This document shows positions 32,127 to 41,803 of a stretch of DNA of 64,000 nucleotides, one piece after another. Below the pieces are notes generated by a model. The model saw nothing but the letters and a program-made list of their open reading frames with translations. It did no database searches and had not been told where the DNA came from. The stretch lies in the NCBI GenBank assembly GCA_019973575.1, contig BPUI01000003.1, positions 310,001-374,000 of the forward strand. The letters are read 5' to 3'. This DNA is from Gemmatimonadetes bacterium T265. GTDB taxonomy: Bacteria; Gemmatimonadota; Gemmatimonadetes; Gemmatimonadales; Gemmatimonadaceae. The first letter of the stretch is position 1; every line of letters starts with the position of its first letter. The translations under genes and the position numbers were made by a program.

Positions 32127-33947
32127 ATGCCACGCCTTCGCCTCGCCGTATTCGTCACCCTCACGGCCTTCGCCGGGCTCGTCGCCGACCGCGCCGGCGC
32201 GCAGCGGATCGAGCATTACGTGTCTCCGGACAGCTCGCTCGAGCAGTGGACCATCCACGAACCGGTGGTCACGCAGCCGGTCTACCCCTACCCGACGATC
32301 CGCTTTCGGCCCGGCGACGCGATCAAGGTGCAGGCGGGCGGGTGCGTGCAGACGGGTGGCTCGGGCGCGACGTGGAAGCGCTACGTCAACCCGAGCGGGC
32401 CGGAGTCCGACCGGCTGTACCACGGGCTGATCTGGATCCCCGGGGTGATCGGGGCGCCGTGGCCCGCGCTGGCGCGCCTCGCCGACGTCAACGGGCACAC
32501 CCTCGCGGTGCCGGCCAACGTCAACGTCGCGCAGGCCTACCTCCGGCTCGGCTACGTCGACGACGACTACCGCGACAACGGGTACGCCAACCACGACGAC
32601 GGGACCGAGAACCAGTGCCGCGGCCAGTCGAACGCCGTGGTGCAGTTGATCGTGACGCACGGCGCCGGCGGGACGGTCACGCCGCCCGTCGACTCGGCGC
32701 CGCTCCCCTTCGACCTGATCTCGGACAGCCTCGACGACAACCTCATGCCCCTCAACCCGATGTGGGGCTACCAGAAGCTGCACCACGGGCTCCCGCCGAG
32801 CGCCGAGACGCTCTGCGCCGACACGATCAGGTCTACCGCCGGGGTGACGGTGATCTACGCCCCCGACCAGATGCCGTGCACGCGCCAGGCCACCTTCCGG
32901 GACGACGCCCACATCTGCGGCCCGCACGGCAACTGGGGTCCGGCGACCGTCACCGGCCCGATCACGTGGGAGTCGCACTCGACGGGGACGTTCAGCGGCG
33001 ACGACGACTACAGCTGGTACCTCGACCCGCCCAACGGCAACGGCCTCACGGCGACACGCAAGACACTCGAGCCGGAGTTCAAGGCGGCGGAGACGATCGA
33101 CCAATTCAGCACGCCCTGGTGGCAGGACTTTCACCTCGCCGTCGACAACGGCGGGACCGGGCCGAACACGCTGATCGACGGCAAGTTCGCGATCGTGAGC
33201 GGCCTGTTCGGGCTCGACTTCGAGCACTCGATTCACGCCGAGGTGCACCCCGTGTTCGCGATGGCCGTGCGCGTGAAGGAGGACCCGGCGGACGAGACGT
33301 GGATGTTCTTCGTCCGGCGCTTCGGCAACGAGGGCTTCTGCAGCTCCCACATCCACTACCTCGACTACCTTCCGGACGACCAGTTTGTATTCCGCCTCCC
33401 GCTGCTCTGGGGCTCGGCCGCGACGCTGGGCGGTCAGGACCTGACCTTCGTGCCGGAGCACCCCGCGCCGGACCCGGCGGTCACGTTCGTGCCGGGGCAG
33501 GGCGTGCTGATCACCGTTGCGATGAGCGAGAACCCGGCCGCCCGACAGCTGATCCACGGCGAGCTGCACCTGCACTGGACGAACGCCGATCCCGTGCGGG
33601 TGCGCGCGCGGCGCCCGATCGCGCGGGCGACGCACCCGGCCAACAAGGAGGAAGGTGTGGAGGAGTATTACGGCGAGTTGGTGCACCGCATGACGCCGGC
33701 CCAACAGGCGCGGCTGCGGAGCATGGTGCCGGACCAGCCGACTCCGCGGCCGTCGGGGACCGCCCGGGTGACGCACGCGTTCACCGTGGCCACGCAGCTG
33801 CCGCGGCGCACGACGCGGACGCGGCGTCCGGCCGTGCGGTCCGTGTTGGACCCGGACAAGGTCGCGCGCGATGAGGCGTTCGTCGCGGCCGTCCACACGA
33901 TCACCGGGGCTTCCCTGCAGCCGCCGGCGCGCGAGCGGACCCCGTGA
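32127..33947 (+). CDS. Large exported protein of unrecognised family
   Basis: A 606-residue protein with a clear signal peptide (LAVFVTLTAFAGLVADRAGA) and an AGGAG about 12 bases before the ATG at 32127. I do not recognise the family. The mature protein is acidic, rich in Asp, Trp, His and Tyr, with paired cysteines (AGGCVQTGG, ENQCRGQ, ETLCAD, MPCTRQ, HICGPHG, EGFCSSH). Clusters such as HIHYLDYLPDDQ and HGELHLHW could bind metal or sugar. A final Pro/Arg-rich 100 residues looks disordered. Its stop overlaps the start of the dehydrogenase gene (GTGA), so it heads an operon with the Gfo/Idh/MocA and NagB-like genes, which hints at carbohydrate work outside the cell. Confidence 0.7.
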   Translation: MPRLRLAVFVTLTAFAGLVADRAGAQRIEHYVSPDSSLEQWTIHEPVVTQPVYPYPTIRFRPGDAIKVQAGGCVQTGGSGATWKRYVNPSGPESDRLYHGLIWIPGVIGAPWPALARLADVNGHTLAVPANVNVAQAYLRLGYVDDDYRDNGYANHDDGTENQCRGQSNAVVQLIVTHGAGGTVTPPVDSAPLPFDLISDSLDDNLMPLNPMWGYQKLHHGLPPSAETLCADTIRSTAGVTVIYAPDQMPCTRQATFRDDAHICGPHGNWGPATVTGPITWESHSTGTFSGDDDYSWYLDPPNGNGLTATRKTLEPEFKAAETIDQFSTPWWQDFHLAVDNGGTGPNTLIDGKFAIVSGLFGLDFEHSIHAEVHPVFAMAVRVKEDPADETWMFFVRRFGNEGFCSSHIHYLDYLPDDQFVFRLPLLWGSAATLGGQDLTFVPEHPAPDPAVTFVPGQGVLITVAMSENPAARQLIHGELHLHWTNADPVRVRARRPIARATHPANKEEGVEEYYGELVHRMTPAQQARLRSMVPDQPTPRPSGTARVTHAFTVATQLPRRTTRTRRPAVRSVLDPDKVARDEAFVAAVHTITGASLQPPARERTP

Positions 33948-35086
33948 CGGCCGTCGGATCCTCCGCGTTATCGCCCGTGCGGGTCGGCATCGTCGGCTCG
34001 CGGTTCCAGGCGGACTGCATCGCGGCGTCGGTGGCGGCGATGCCGGGCGAGGCCGAGGTCGTCGCCGTCGCCTCGCCCACGCCGGGGAACGCCGAGGCGT
34101 TCGCGCGGCGGCACGGCATCCCGCGCGCCTACGCCGACACCCGCGCGCTGCTCGCCGACCCCGCGGTCGAGTTGGTCGTGATCACCGCGCCCAACCGGCT
34201 GCACGCGCGGATCACGATCGACGCGGCCGCCGCGGGCAAGCACGTCGTCTGCGAGAAGCCGCTTTGCGTGACGCTCGAGGAGGCGGACGCGATGCTCGAC
34301 GCCTGCCGGCGCGCGGGCGTGCTGTTGCTCTACGCCGAGGAGCTGTTCTTCGCGCCGAAGTACGTGAAGGCGAAGCAGATGGCGGACGAGGGCGCGTTCG
34401 GGCGCGTCCACCTCGTGAAGCAGGGCGAGAAGCACTCGGGCCCGCACTCCGACTGGTTCTGGGACGTCGACCAGTCCGGCGGCGGCGCGCTCATGGACCT
34501 CGGCTGCCACGGGATCGCCTTCTGCTGGTGGTTCCTCGGTAAGCCGAACGTGAAGAGCGTGTACGCGCAGCTCTCGACGCAGGTGCACGGCGCGCGCACG
34601 GCGGGCGAGGACGAGGCGCTCTGCGTGATGGAGTTCGAGGGCGGGGCCGTGGGCGTGGTCGAGAACAGCTGGACGAAGCCCGGCGGGATGGACGACTCGA
34701 TCGAGGTGTTCGGCGACCGGGGGCAGGCGTACGCCGACCTGCTGATGGGGAACGCGATCCCGACCTACAGCGACGTGGGCTTCGGCTACGCGGTCGAGAA
34801 GGCGTCGACGACCCAGGGGTGGAGCTACCCGGTGTTCGAGGAGCACTGGAACTACGGCTTCCCGCAGGAGATGCGGCACTTCGCGCGCTGCGTGCGCGGG
34901 AGGGAGACGCCGATCTCCGACGGCGAGACGGGGCGCGTCGTGCAGGAGGTGCTCTACGCGGCCTACGCGTCGGCGGGGCTCGGGCAGAAGGTCCCGCTCC
35001 CTTTCCGGCCGCGGGGGGTCGCGAAGCCGATCGACCTCTGGAAGCGGCCGGAGCTGGCGCGGGCGGCGCTGGACGCGGCGCGTTAG
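33944..35086 (+). CDS. Gfo/Idh/MocA family oxidoreductase
   Basis: A 380-residue NAD(P)-dependent sugar or inositol-type dehydrogenase. The Rossmann start is VRVGIVGSRFQADCIAAS (GxxG-x-x pattern), the conserved E-K-P motif is HVVCEKPLCVTLEEAD, and the C-terminal domain carries the catalytic-loop sequence GGGALMDLGCHGIAFCWW with D and H in the expected positions (G-x-x-x-D-x-G-x-H). Substrate is unknown. GTG start overlaps the preceding stop, and the stop TAG lies in CGTTAGGC. The NagB-like gene starts 3 bp later, so both probably act on one amino-sugar or sugar route. Confidence 0.9.
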   Translation: MTAVGSSALSPVRVGIVGSRFQADCIAASVAAMPGEAEVVAVASPTPGNAEAFARRHGIPRAYADTRALLADPAVELVVITAPNRLHARITIDAAAAGKHVVCEKPLCVTLEEADAMLDACRRAGVLLLYAEELFFAPKYVKAKQMADEGAFGRVHLVKQGEKHSGPHSDWFWDVDQSGGGALMDLGCHGIAFCWWFLGKPNVKSVYAQLSTQVHGARTAGEDEALCVMEFEGGAVGVVENSWTKPGGMDDSIEVFGDRGQAYADLLMGNAIPTYSDVGFGYAVEKASTTQGWSYPVFEEHWNYGFPQEMRHFARCVRGRETPISDGETGRVVQEVLYAAYASAGLGQKVPLPFRPRGVAKPIDLWKRPELARAALDAAR

Positions 35087-35089
35087 GCC

Positions 35090-35896
35090 GTGGCGTCCGC
35101 GACGCCGCTCCGCGTCCTCGCCTCGCCGGAGGCGATCGGGGAGGAGCTCGCCGGTCGGGTGCTCGCCGGCGCCGAGCGGGCGCGCCTAACGGGTCGGCGC
35201 TTCCTGCTCGGCTGCCCGACGGGGCGCACGCCGCGCCCGGTCTACGCCGCGGTCGCCCGGCGGCTGGCCGCGGCGCCGCAGCCGCTCGCCCACGTCGTGC
35301 TCGTGATGATGGACGAGTACCTCGTGCCCGACGCCGGCGGCGCGCTCGCCTACGCGCCCGCGGACCGGCCGTGGTCGTGCCACCACTTCGCGCGGGCCGA
35401 GATGGTGGGGCCGTGGAATGCCGCGCTCCCCGAGGCGGACCGGCTGCCCGACGCATCGGTCTGGTTCCCCGACCCGCGCGACCCCGCCGCCTACGACGCG
35501 CGGATCGCCGACGCGGGCGGGATCGACCTCTTCCTGCTCGCCTCGGGGGCGAGCGACGGGCACGTCGCCTTCAACCCGCCGGGGAGCCCGCGGGAGAGCC
35601 GGACGCGCGTCATCCCGCTCTCGGACGAGACGCGGCGCGACAACCTGCAGACGTTCCCGACGTTCGGCGCGCTCGACGCGGTGCCGCACCACGGGGTGAG
35701 CGTCGGGATCGCGACGATCGCCGCGGCGCGCGAGGGGGTCATGGTGGTGTGGGGCGCGGGGAAGCGCCTCACGCTCGCGCGGATGTTAGGCGCGGGCCGC
35801 TACGAGCCGGACTGGCCGGCGACCGTGGTCCACGCGTGCGCCGCGCGCGAGATCTTGAGCGACGCGGACGCCGCGGCGTGGAGCGGCGCCGTGTGA
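35090..35896 (+). CDS. NagB-like glucosamine-6-phosphate isomerase/deaminase family protein
   Basis: A 268-residue protein of the NagB/6-phosphogluconolactonase fold. Motifs are GCPTGRTPRPVYAAV (phosphate-binding loop), VLVMMDEYLVP (the catalytic Asp-Glu strand) and ASGASDGHVAFNPPGSP, matching the family GIGxDGHIAFNEPG, with Ser-Ala in place of the second Gly position. The C-terminal GAGKRLTLARML corresponds to the family KA-rich helix. It probably isomerises or deaminates a sugar phosphate made downstream of the coupled dehydrogenase. GTG start. Confidence 0.82.
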   Translation: MASATPLRVLASPEAIGEELAGRVLAGAERARLTGRRFLLGCPTGRTPRPVYAAVARRLAAAPQPLAHVVLVMMDEYLVPDAGGALAYAPADRPWSCHHFARAEMVGPWNAALPEADRLPDASVWFPDPRDPAAYDARIADAGGIDLFLLASGASDGHVAFNPPGSPRESRTRVIPLSDETRRDNLQTFPTFGALDAVPHHGVSVGIATIAAAREGVMVVWGAGKRLTLARMLGAGRYEPDWPATVVHACAAREILSDADAAAWSGAV

Positions 35897-35920
35897 CGGG
35901 TCGCTGGGGACGTGCACGGC

Positions 35921-36020
35921 GATTGCCGGCGTACCGTGGCGAGTCGCACACGCGTGCCGCCGACACCCAGCACGCCGTCAGCGTCATAGGCCGGCGGGAC
36001 CGGATTGGTGGTCAGGTCGA
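35921..36020 (-). pseudogene. DUF433-like antitoxin fragment
   Basis: The minus frame reads PVPPAYDADGVLGVGGTRVR followed by LATV. This matches the N-terminal pattern of DUF433 proteins (VPLxxDxDGVxRVGGTRVTLDTV), which are antitoxin-like partners of DUF5615 PIN toxins. The rest of the domain is missing; the frame goes on without family similarity. Only about 30 codons support the call. Confidence 0.4.
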
Positions 36021-36187
36021 CGCGCGCCAGACACTCGGGTTCAGGAGAACGGCGACGCCGATGCGGCGCACGGGTAAGTCCACGGCAATATGCCCCCACG
36101 CGCGGGTCCGCCCCAAGCCGGCCAGAACGGGTACGGGTCGGTACGACGGCGGAGAGGCCAGGTTCGACGTCGTGTCTAACCGGTCCC

Positions 36188-36536
36188 TTACGGTCCGCTC
36201 GCGACGCCGTGCGCCCGGAGGAAGCGCACGAACGCCGGCGTGCCGTGCAGGGCGAGGAGCTTTGGGTAGACCGCGAGTCCCCCCGGGCGCTCACCCCGCC
36301 GGCCAGCTCGGCGAGGCGGGTCTCCAGCCACCGCACGGCGGTCCCCGGCTCGCCCAGTCGGGCGTACGTCCCCGCCACGACCGCCGCGTCGAGCGCGCGC
36401 AGCGAGTCGGCGGCCGGGGCCGCGGCGCGCCTGGGCGAGCGCCCGCGCTCGCGCGCACGGTTTCCGCCACGCCGGCGTGGTCGGGGCGGCACTGCCGGAA
36501 CGCGAAGCCGACGTACCCGGCGTCCGAGGTTTCCAT
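36188..36536 (-). pseudogene. C-terminal fragment of a Ser/Thr kinase TPR tail
   Basis: The reading LDAAVVAGTYARLGEPGTAV with RWLE, then after a frame change LAVYPKLLALHGTPAFVRFL and RAHG, parallels the last 80 residues of the intact kinase at 42.5-45.2 kb (VAGTYARLGEPETAVRWLE, RPKLLVLHGTPAFERF, RAHPE). The DNA is also similar. No kinase domain is present. One frameshift separates the two parts. It is a decayed relic of a paralogous kinase gene. Confidence 0.75.
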
Positions 36537-36582
36537 GCCTAACGTGCTGCCCTTAGACCCGCCGGGCCCGAGGTCCGGCGGC

Positions 36583-36800
36583 TCAGGCGGACACGCCGGC
36601 GTTGAGGGCGTAGGGCACGCCCGTCACCCGGTCCACGTGTCCCGCGCGGATCAGCTCGCGCGCCGTCTTGCCGTGAAAGGCCGGTGTGGCCGGTCCACCC
36701 ACGCGGCTGCGTCCACCCCGTCGCGGAACGTGCGCCGGAGTTCGTCGAGAAACGCCTGCAGCGCCGCGAAGCGGGCGAGGTAGACGGGCGAGGGCGGCGC
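36583..36800 (-). pseudogene. Fragment resembling an MbcA/ParS/Xre-type antitoxin
   Basis: Two overlapping frames join into one plausible tail: SPVYLARFAALQAFLDELRR and TFRDGVDAAAWVD, then after a shift TPAFHGKTARELIRAGHVDR and VTGVPYALNAGVSA ending at 36583. The second part has the shape of the C-terminal ParS/MbcA (DUF2384) region, in which a TP-x-F-x-G-x-T-ARELI motif is followed by DRV-x-x-x-L. No start or toxin partner is visible. The family call is tentative; the frameshift is clear. Confidence 0.45.
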
Positions 36801-36829
36801 GGTGCTGGGAGTCGCGCGTGGCGCCGCCC

Positions 36830-39191
36830 TCACGGCCCTGCCACGACCGGCAGTTCCACGCGCGACGGGTACCGCGCCGAGCGGTACACCCGGTGCGTGG
36901 CGGCCCGGAAGTCCGCCGCGCGGGCGGCGAAGATGTTGGGCACGTACGTCTGCGGGTTGCGGTCGTAGAGCGGGAACCACGAGCTCTGCACCTGCACCAT
37001 GAGGCGGTGCCCTCTGAGGAAGCAGTGGTCGTTCCCGTGCAGGTCGACCACGTACTCCTCCACCGCACCCGGCCGGACCGGCTCGGGGCGCGCGGCGCTG
37101 TGGCGGAAGCGGCCGCGCAGGATGTCGGCCGCGACAATCAGCTGATAGCCGGCCATCGCGGTGTCCGCGTTCGGCGCGGCCGTGCCGGGCGCGGCCCCGT
37201 CCGGGTACACGTCGATCAGCTTCACGACCCAGTCGGCGTCCGTGCCCGTCGTCGACGCGAACAGGTGCGCGATCACGTCGCCCGTGATCGTGAGGTCGGC
37301 CGCGAGCGGCGCCGTCTGCCAGCGCAGCACGTCGCGTCGGTCGGCCAGGAAGCGCTGGTCCTGCACGAGCCAGGTGCGCCACCCCGAGCCCTTCGGGTCG
37401 TACGTCGCCTCGATCGGGCGCCGGCGGTAGGGCACCGGGGTCGCAGGGTCCGAGACGTAGGCGTCGGACGCGCCTCTTGCCGCCCCCGGTCTCGCGCCCG
37501 GTGCGCCGGTCGGTGAGGGATCAGGGGACGCGGGTGGCGCGTCGAACGTCAGGCGGCCGCCCTCGCGCAGGTAGAGGGCGCGCGCCGCCAGGCGCGTGGC
37601 CGCCCCGCCGTGAGGTGGCCATGCGTCGTAGCGCATCCAGCGGTTCGTCCCCGACTGGAAGGCGAGCACCGGGGGGAGCGCGAACGGCCCGTGGTCCTTG
37701 AGGTGGGACGCTAACCACGGCGCCTCGACCGAGTCGCGGAAGTACGTCGCGGTCGCGCTGCCGAACGCCACGGCCCCGAGTTGCCGTCCGGCGCCGAAGG
37801 CCCACCCGCCGTGGTTCCACGGCCCCTCGACGAGGTGGACGCCGCGGGCCGTGTTGCCGCGGGCCGTGTTGCCGTGCGCGAGCGTGCGATAGGTGTCGAC
37901 CGGCCCGTATGGGTCCTCCTGGTCCCACCAGCCGCCGACGACGAGCGTGGGCACGCCCGCCGTCGTGCCCGCGCGCCCGAACTGCCAGTCCACCGCGCGC
38001 CTGCCAGAACGCGTCGTAGTTCGGGTGCGCGACGAACGCGTTCCACGTCGGCAGCCGGCCGTGCAGCCGCGTGGCGTTCACCGTAGCGAGCGGCCCGAGA
38101 CGCAGGTACCAGTCGTAGGCGTCGCCCGAGCCGTCGAACGCCACGGGGCTGCTCTCACGTGACGACTCCATCTGGACGGCGTACTCGTAGCCGTACGACA
38201 GCCGGAAGGCGCCGTGGTGGAAGAAATCGTCGCCGACCCAGAGGTCGCCGATCGGCGCCTGGGGCGACGCGGCGCGGAGCGCCGGGTGCGGCGCCCGCAG
38301 CGCCATCGACGTGAGCCACCCGTCGTAGGACACGCCGAAGATCCCGACGCGGCCGTTGGTGTGTGGCACGTGCCGGACCAGCCAGTCGATCGTGTCGTAC
38401 GAGTCCGTGCTCTCGTCGGTCCCGTCCCGCGCCGCCGGGTCGCGGGGCGAGCGCGCCATCGCGAACTGTCCCTCGGAGCCGTAGCGTCCGCGGACGTCCT
38501 GGAAGACGAACACGTAGCCGTCGGCCGCGAGCGTGTGGTGCGCGGCGTTGACCGCGTCGCTCGTCCAGTTCGCCACGCCGTACGGCGTGCGCTCGAGGAG
38601 GATCGGGATCGGCGCCGCCGGGGCGGCGGGCGACAGGATGACCGTGTGCAGCCGCACGCCGTCGCGCATCGGAATCATCGTGTCGGCCCGGGTCATCGCC
38701 ACCGGCGGGGCGGGAGCCCGCACGCGCATCTCGGTGAAGCGCCACCGCCGGTCGGGGCCGCGCTGCCAGCGTGCGCGGTACGGCCCGCTCACGCCCTGCT
38801 CCGGCAGCTCCCACTGCCCCTCCTCGCTGGCCGTACTGTCGGACGCGACGCGGACCACGGACGGGCGCAGGGTCCACGTCGTGACGCCCATGCTCATCCA
38901 CCCCGCGATGTACGCCGCCGCCGCGCGCTCCGGGGGGAACGGCTCGTTGCCCGGCACCTGGAGTGTGGGGAGGGGCGCGAGGGCGCGGGCCATCGCCGCG
39001 CTGTCGCGGGCGGCGTGCGCGGCGGCGAAGGCGCGCCGAGCGCTGTCGAGCTGCGCCTGCACCGCTGCGATGTCCAGCCCGCTGCGCTGCGCGTGGGTGG
39101 GGGCGGCGCACAGGGCGATGGCGAGGAGCGCGGGCACGCCACGCCGGACGGCGGACGGCACGCCACGACGAGGCCGACGGGGAACGGGCAT
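36830..39191 (-). pseudogene. CocE/NonD-family hydrolase with one frameshift
   Basis: Two overlapping frames together give a full-length exported alpha/beta hydrolase of about 786 residues. The first (from the ATG at 39191) has a signal peptide, an N-terminal accessory domain, and the family core RDGVRLHTVILSP with the nucleophile Ser288 in FGVSYDGW (GxSYxG). It runs to YDAFWQAR and then leaves the family. The second continues DWQFGRAGTTAGVPTLVVGG with WWDQEDPYGP and the jelly-roll C-terminal domain to 36830. The change of frame near 37995 needs only one extra G in GCGCGGTGGAC. Family members are X-Pro dipeptidyl peptidases, cocaine esterases and glutaryl-acylases. A sequencing error could also explain it. 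Confidence 0.82.
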
Positions 39192-39216
39192 GGGCGCGGT
39201 CAGGGTGTGGGGGCGG

Positions 39217-41301
39217 TCAGGGTGAGGCGTGCGGCGCCGTCTCGCGCTGGGCCATGCGGACGGCGGCGTAGGCGTTCACCACGCCGCCAGCCACGCTCAA
39301 CGTGCCGAACGGCACCTGCTTCCCACCCCCGCCTGGGAGTGTCACCATCAGGTCGTGGTACGGGGTGGCCGACGCGACGAGGATGCGCCGGACGTCCACG
39401 GCGGTAAGCGACGGGAAGTAGGCCAGGAGCAGCGCCGCCACGCCCGACACCACCGGCGCCGCGTAGCTCGTCCCGCCGCCGCGCGTGTACCCCCCGCCCG
39501 GGTGCGCGATGTACATCTCGACCACCGGGGCGAAGAGGTCGACCGTCGTCTGCCCGTAGTTGCTGAACTCCGCCGCGAGCCCGGGTCCGACCGCCGGGGT
39601 GGAGGCGCCGACGTCGAGCCACGTCGCCGCGCGCCCGCCGCCGAGGTAGCGCGGGGTCGGCTACGCGGGCGCGCGGTCGTTGTCGCTCGCCTCGTTCATC
39701 GCCGAGTGGACGAGCAGCACGCCCTTGGCCGCCGCGTACTGCACCGCGCTGTCCACGGTCGGCTTCTCCGGGGAGTACAGTTTTCCGAAGCTCATGTTGA
39801 TCACGCGCGCGCCGCGGTCCACGGCGTAGCGGATCGCGTTGGCCACGTCCTCGTCGCGCTCGTCGCCCGACATCGCCGCGCGCACCATGAGCACGCGCGC
39901 GAACGGAGCGACGCCCGCCACGCCGCTGTCGCCAGGGGCGCCCGCGATCAGGCCGGCGACCGCCGTGCCGTGCGCGGCGGTGGTGGTGCCCACGTCGCCG
40001 TTACCGTAGCGGCGCCCCAGCCCGCGCACGTTGCCGAGGACGGCAGTGGGGGGGTCGGTCGTGAGGTCGTAGCCCACCGTGGCCCGGCGCACGAGGTCGG
40101 CGTGCCGGTCGCGGATCATCGCGTCGAGCACCGCATCGGGCATCGCGTCGGACACGCCCGTGTGGACGAGGAGGTAGAAGGCTCGGGCGCGGCCGACGCT
40201 GTCGCCGGCCGCCGGCGCACCGCCGCCCGGGAGCGCCGCGACGCGCGCGCGGGTGAGCGAGTCACGCAGCACGCCGAGCGTGCGCGCGAGCAACGTGCGG
40301 GCGCTGTCGAGGCGGGCGATGAGCCCGTCGACGCGGGCGAGGGTGGTCGCCGCCCGGGCGCTGTCCGCGGCGTACAGGCGCGCAGCCGAGTCGCACGAGA
40401 ACGCGACGCCTACGCCGGGCTGACCCCCGGCCCGGCAGCGCGCGGCGATGCGGGTGATCTCGAACTGGAGAAAGTTCACGTTGCGCCCGGTCGGCGCGCC
40501 GAGGAAGTTCCAGCCGAAGACGTCGTCCACGTACCCGTCGCCGTCGTCGTCGCGCCCGTTGCCGGGCACCTCGCCCGGGTTGCGCCAGAGGGCGGGGCGG
40601 AGCGCGGCGTGGGCCGTGTCGAAGCCGCCGTCGATCACCGCGACGAGCACCGCGCGCTTCGGCGCCTGCCCGGCGAGCGCCTCGCGGAGCGCGCGGCGGA
40701 CGGCCGCGCCGGGCACGCCGTCGGTCGCGGGGTCGCGCAGGTACCAGTCCGGCGGCGGGGGCGCGGGCGGCGGGGAGGGCGCGGCAGTCCCGGGGGCGGG
40801 CGGCTGCGCAGCGACGGGCAGCCCCGTGCCGGCGGACGCGCGCGTGAGGGGGCGTGCCGTGAGGACCGCAGCCCGGGCGTCACACGCGTCGCTCACCTTC
40901 CGCAGCGTCAGGGTATCGCCGCGGACGGCGTAGCTGTACATCCCCGGTGGTGTGCCGCACGCGCCCGGCCCCATGTCGTCGTTGAAGGACACCTGGTCCC
41001 CCGGCAGTGGTCGGGTGGTCCCACCAATCTGGCTCTCGCCGTGCTCGACCGTGAAGTGGCCGGTGCTGTCGAACGTCACCGTCCACGGGCCAACCAGGCG
41101 GTCGGCCAAGAGCGCGGCCACGTCCGCCGTGCGCAGGGTGGTCATGTACGTTCCGGCGGGGATGCCACGGGCCGGATGTTGGGCGCCCGCGGGCGCAGCG
41201 AGCAGGAGCGCGACGGCGGCGGACGGCGCGCCCACGGGCGACGAAAGCGGGGCATGGCGGGGGGGGTGAGGGGTAGGCCTGCGTCGTCGCGTGAGCAGCA
41301 C
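39217..41301 (-). pseudogene. Exported subtilisin-like S8 peptidase interrupted by an in-frame amber codon
   Basis: An S8 protease gene in a single frame from 41301 to 39217, broken by one TAG at 39661-39663. Before the stop lie a signal peptide, a 130-residue N-terminal domain, catalytic Asp224 in AVIDGGFDTAH and His444 in AAHGTAVAG. After it, in the same frame, lie TWLDVGAS, FSNYGQTTVDLFAP and the catalytic serine in GGGTSYAAPVVSG. The truncated 546-residue product therefore lacks the nucleophile. Unless the codon is read through, or is a sequencing error, the protease is dead. The downstream neighbour, the CocE-like gene, is also broken. There is a large insert between Asp and His. Confidence 0.85.
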
Positions 41302-41476
41302 GTTCGACGTGCGCTAACGTCGATCGGCGGCGTTACCGGCGTGTTTGTCCGACGTTACTTTCGCCGCGTAACGGGTCCGGCTCGGTCGTCCCGCCTCCAC
41401 GATCCGGCTCTCCCGCCACGGCCCGACGCACGCGGCGGTCGTGCCGCCGCGCACCGGGGTACGCCGCCGCGAGCGA

Positions 41477-41782
41477 CTATCCCGCGTCGCCCTCGGGGAC
41501 GTCGCCTCCCGCGACCGGGGCGGGCGCGTCGCGTTCGTCCCCGATCTCGTCGCCCGGTACCGGCGGCGCGCCGCGCGCCCGCACCTCGGCGAGCACGGCG
41601 TCGAACGCTGCGCGCGACCCGCGTGCCGCCCGCGCCTCCAGGTACTCGACCGTCAGCAGGGCGGCGATCTTCTCGGCGAGCGCCGTCGTGACGAGCTGGT
41701 TGATCGAGACGTGGTCGGCCTTGGCGAGCGCGCGCGCCTGCGCGTGCAGCGAGTCCGGGAGGCGGAGGCTGATGGTGCTCAT
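41477..41782 (-). CDS. Ribbon-helix-helix (HicB/CopG-like) antitoxin
   Basis: A 101-residue protein whose first 45 residues form a ribbon-helix-helix DNA-binding fold: STISLRLPDSLHAQARALAK then VSINQLVTTALAEKIAALL. The strand pattern ISLRLPDSLH and the SINQ turn are typical of RHH antitoxins. The acidic, Pro/Gly-rich C-terminal half would wrap and neutralise the toxin. It is encoded 21 bp downstream of a PIN toxin on the same strand. By analogy it represses the operon, most likely through the palindrome at 42324. Confidence 0.82.
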   Translation of the reverse strand: MSTISLRLPDSLHAQARALAKADHVSINQLVTTALAEKIAALLTVEYLEARAARGSRAAFDAVLAEVRARGAPPVPGDEIGDERDAPAPVAGGDVPEGDAG

Positions 41783-41803
41783 CGGACGGTCAGAGGGAGC
41801 CCT

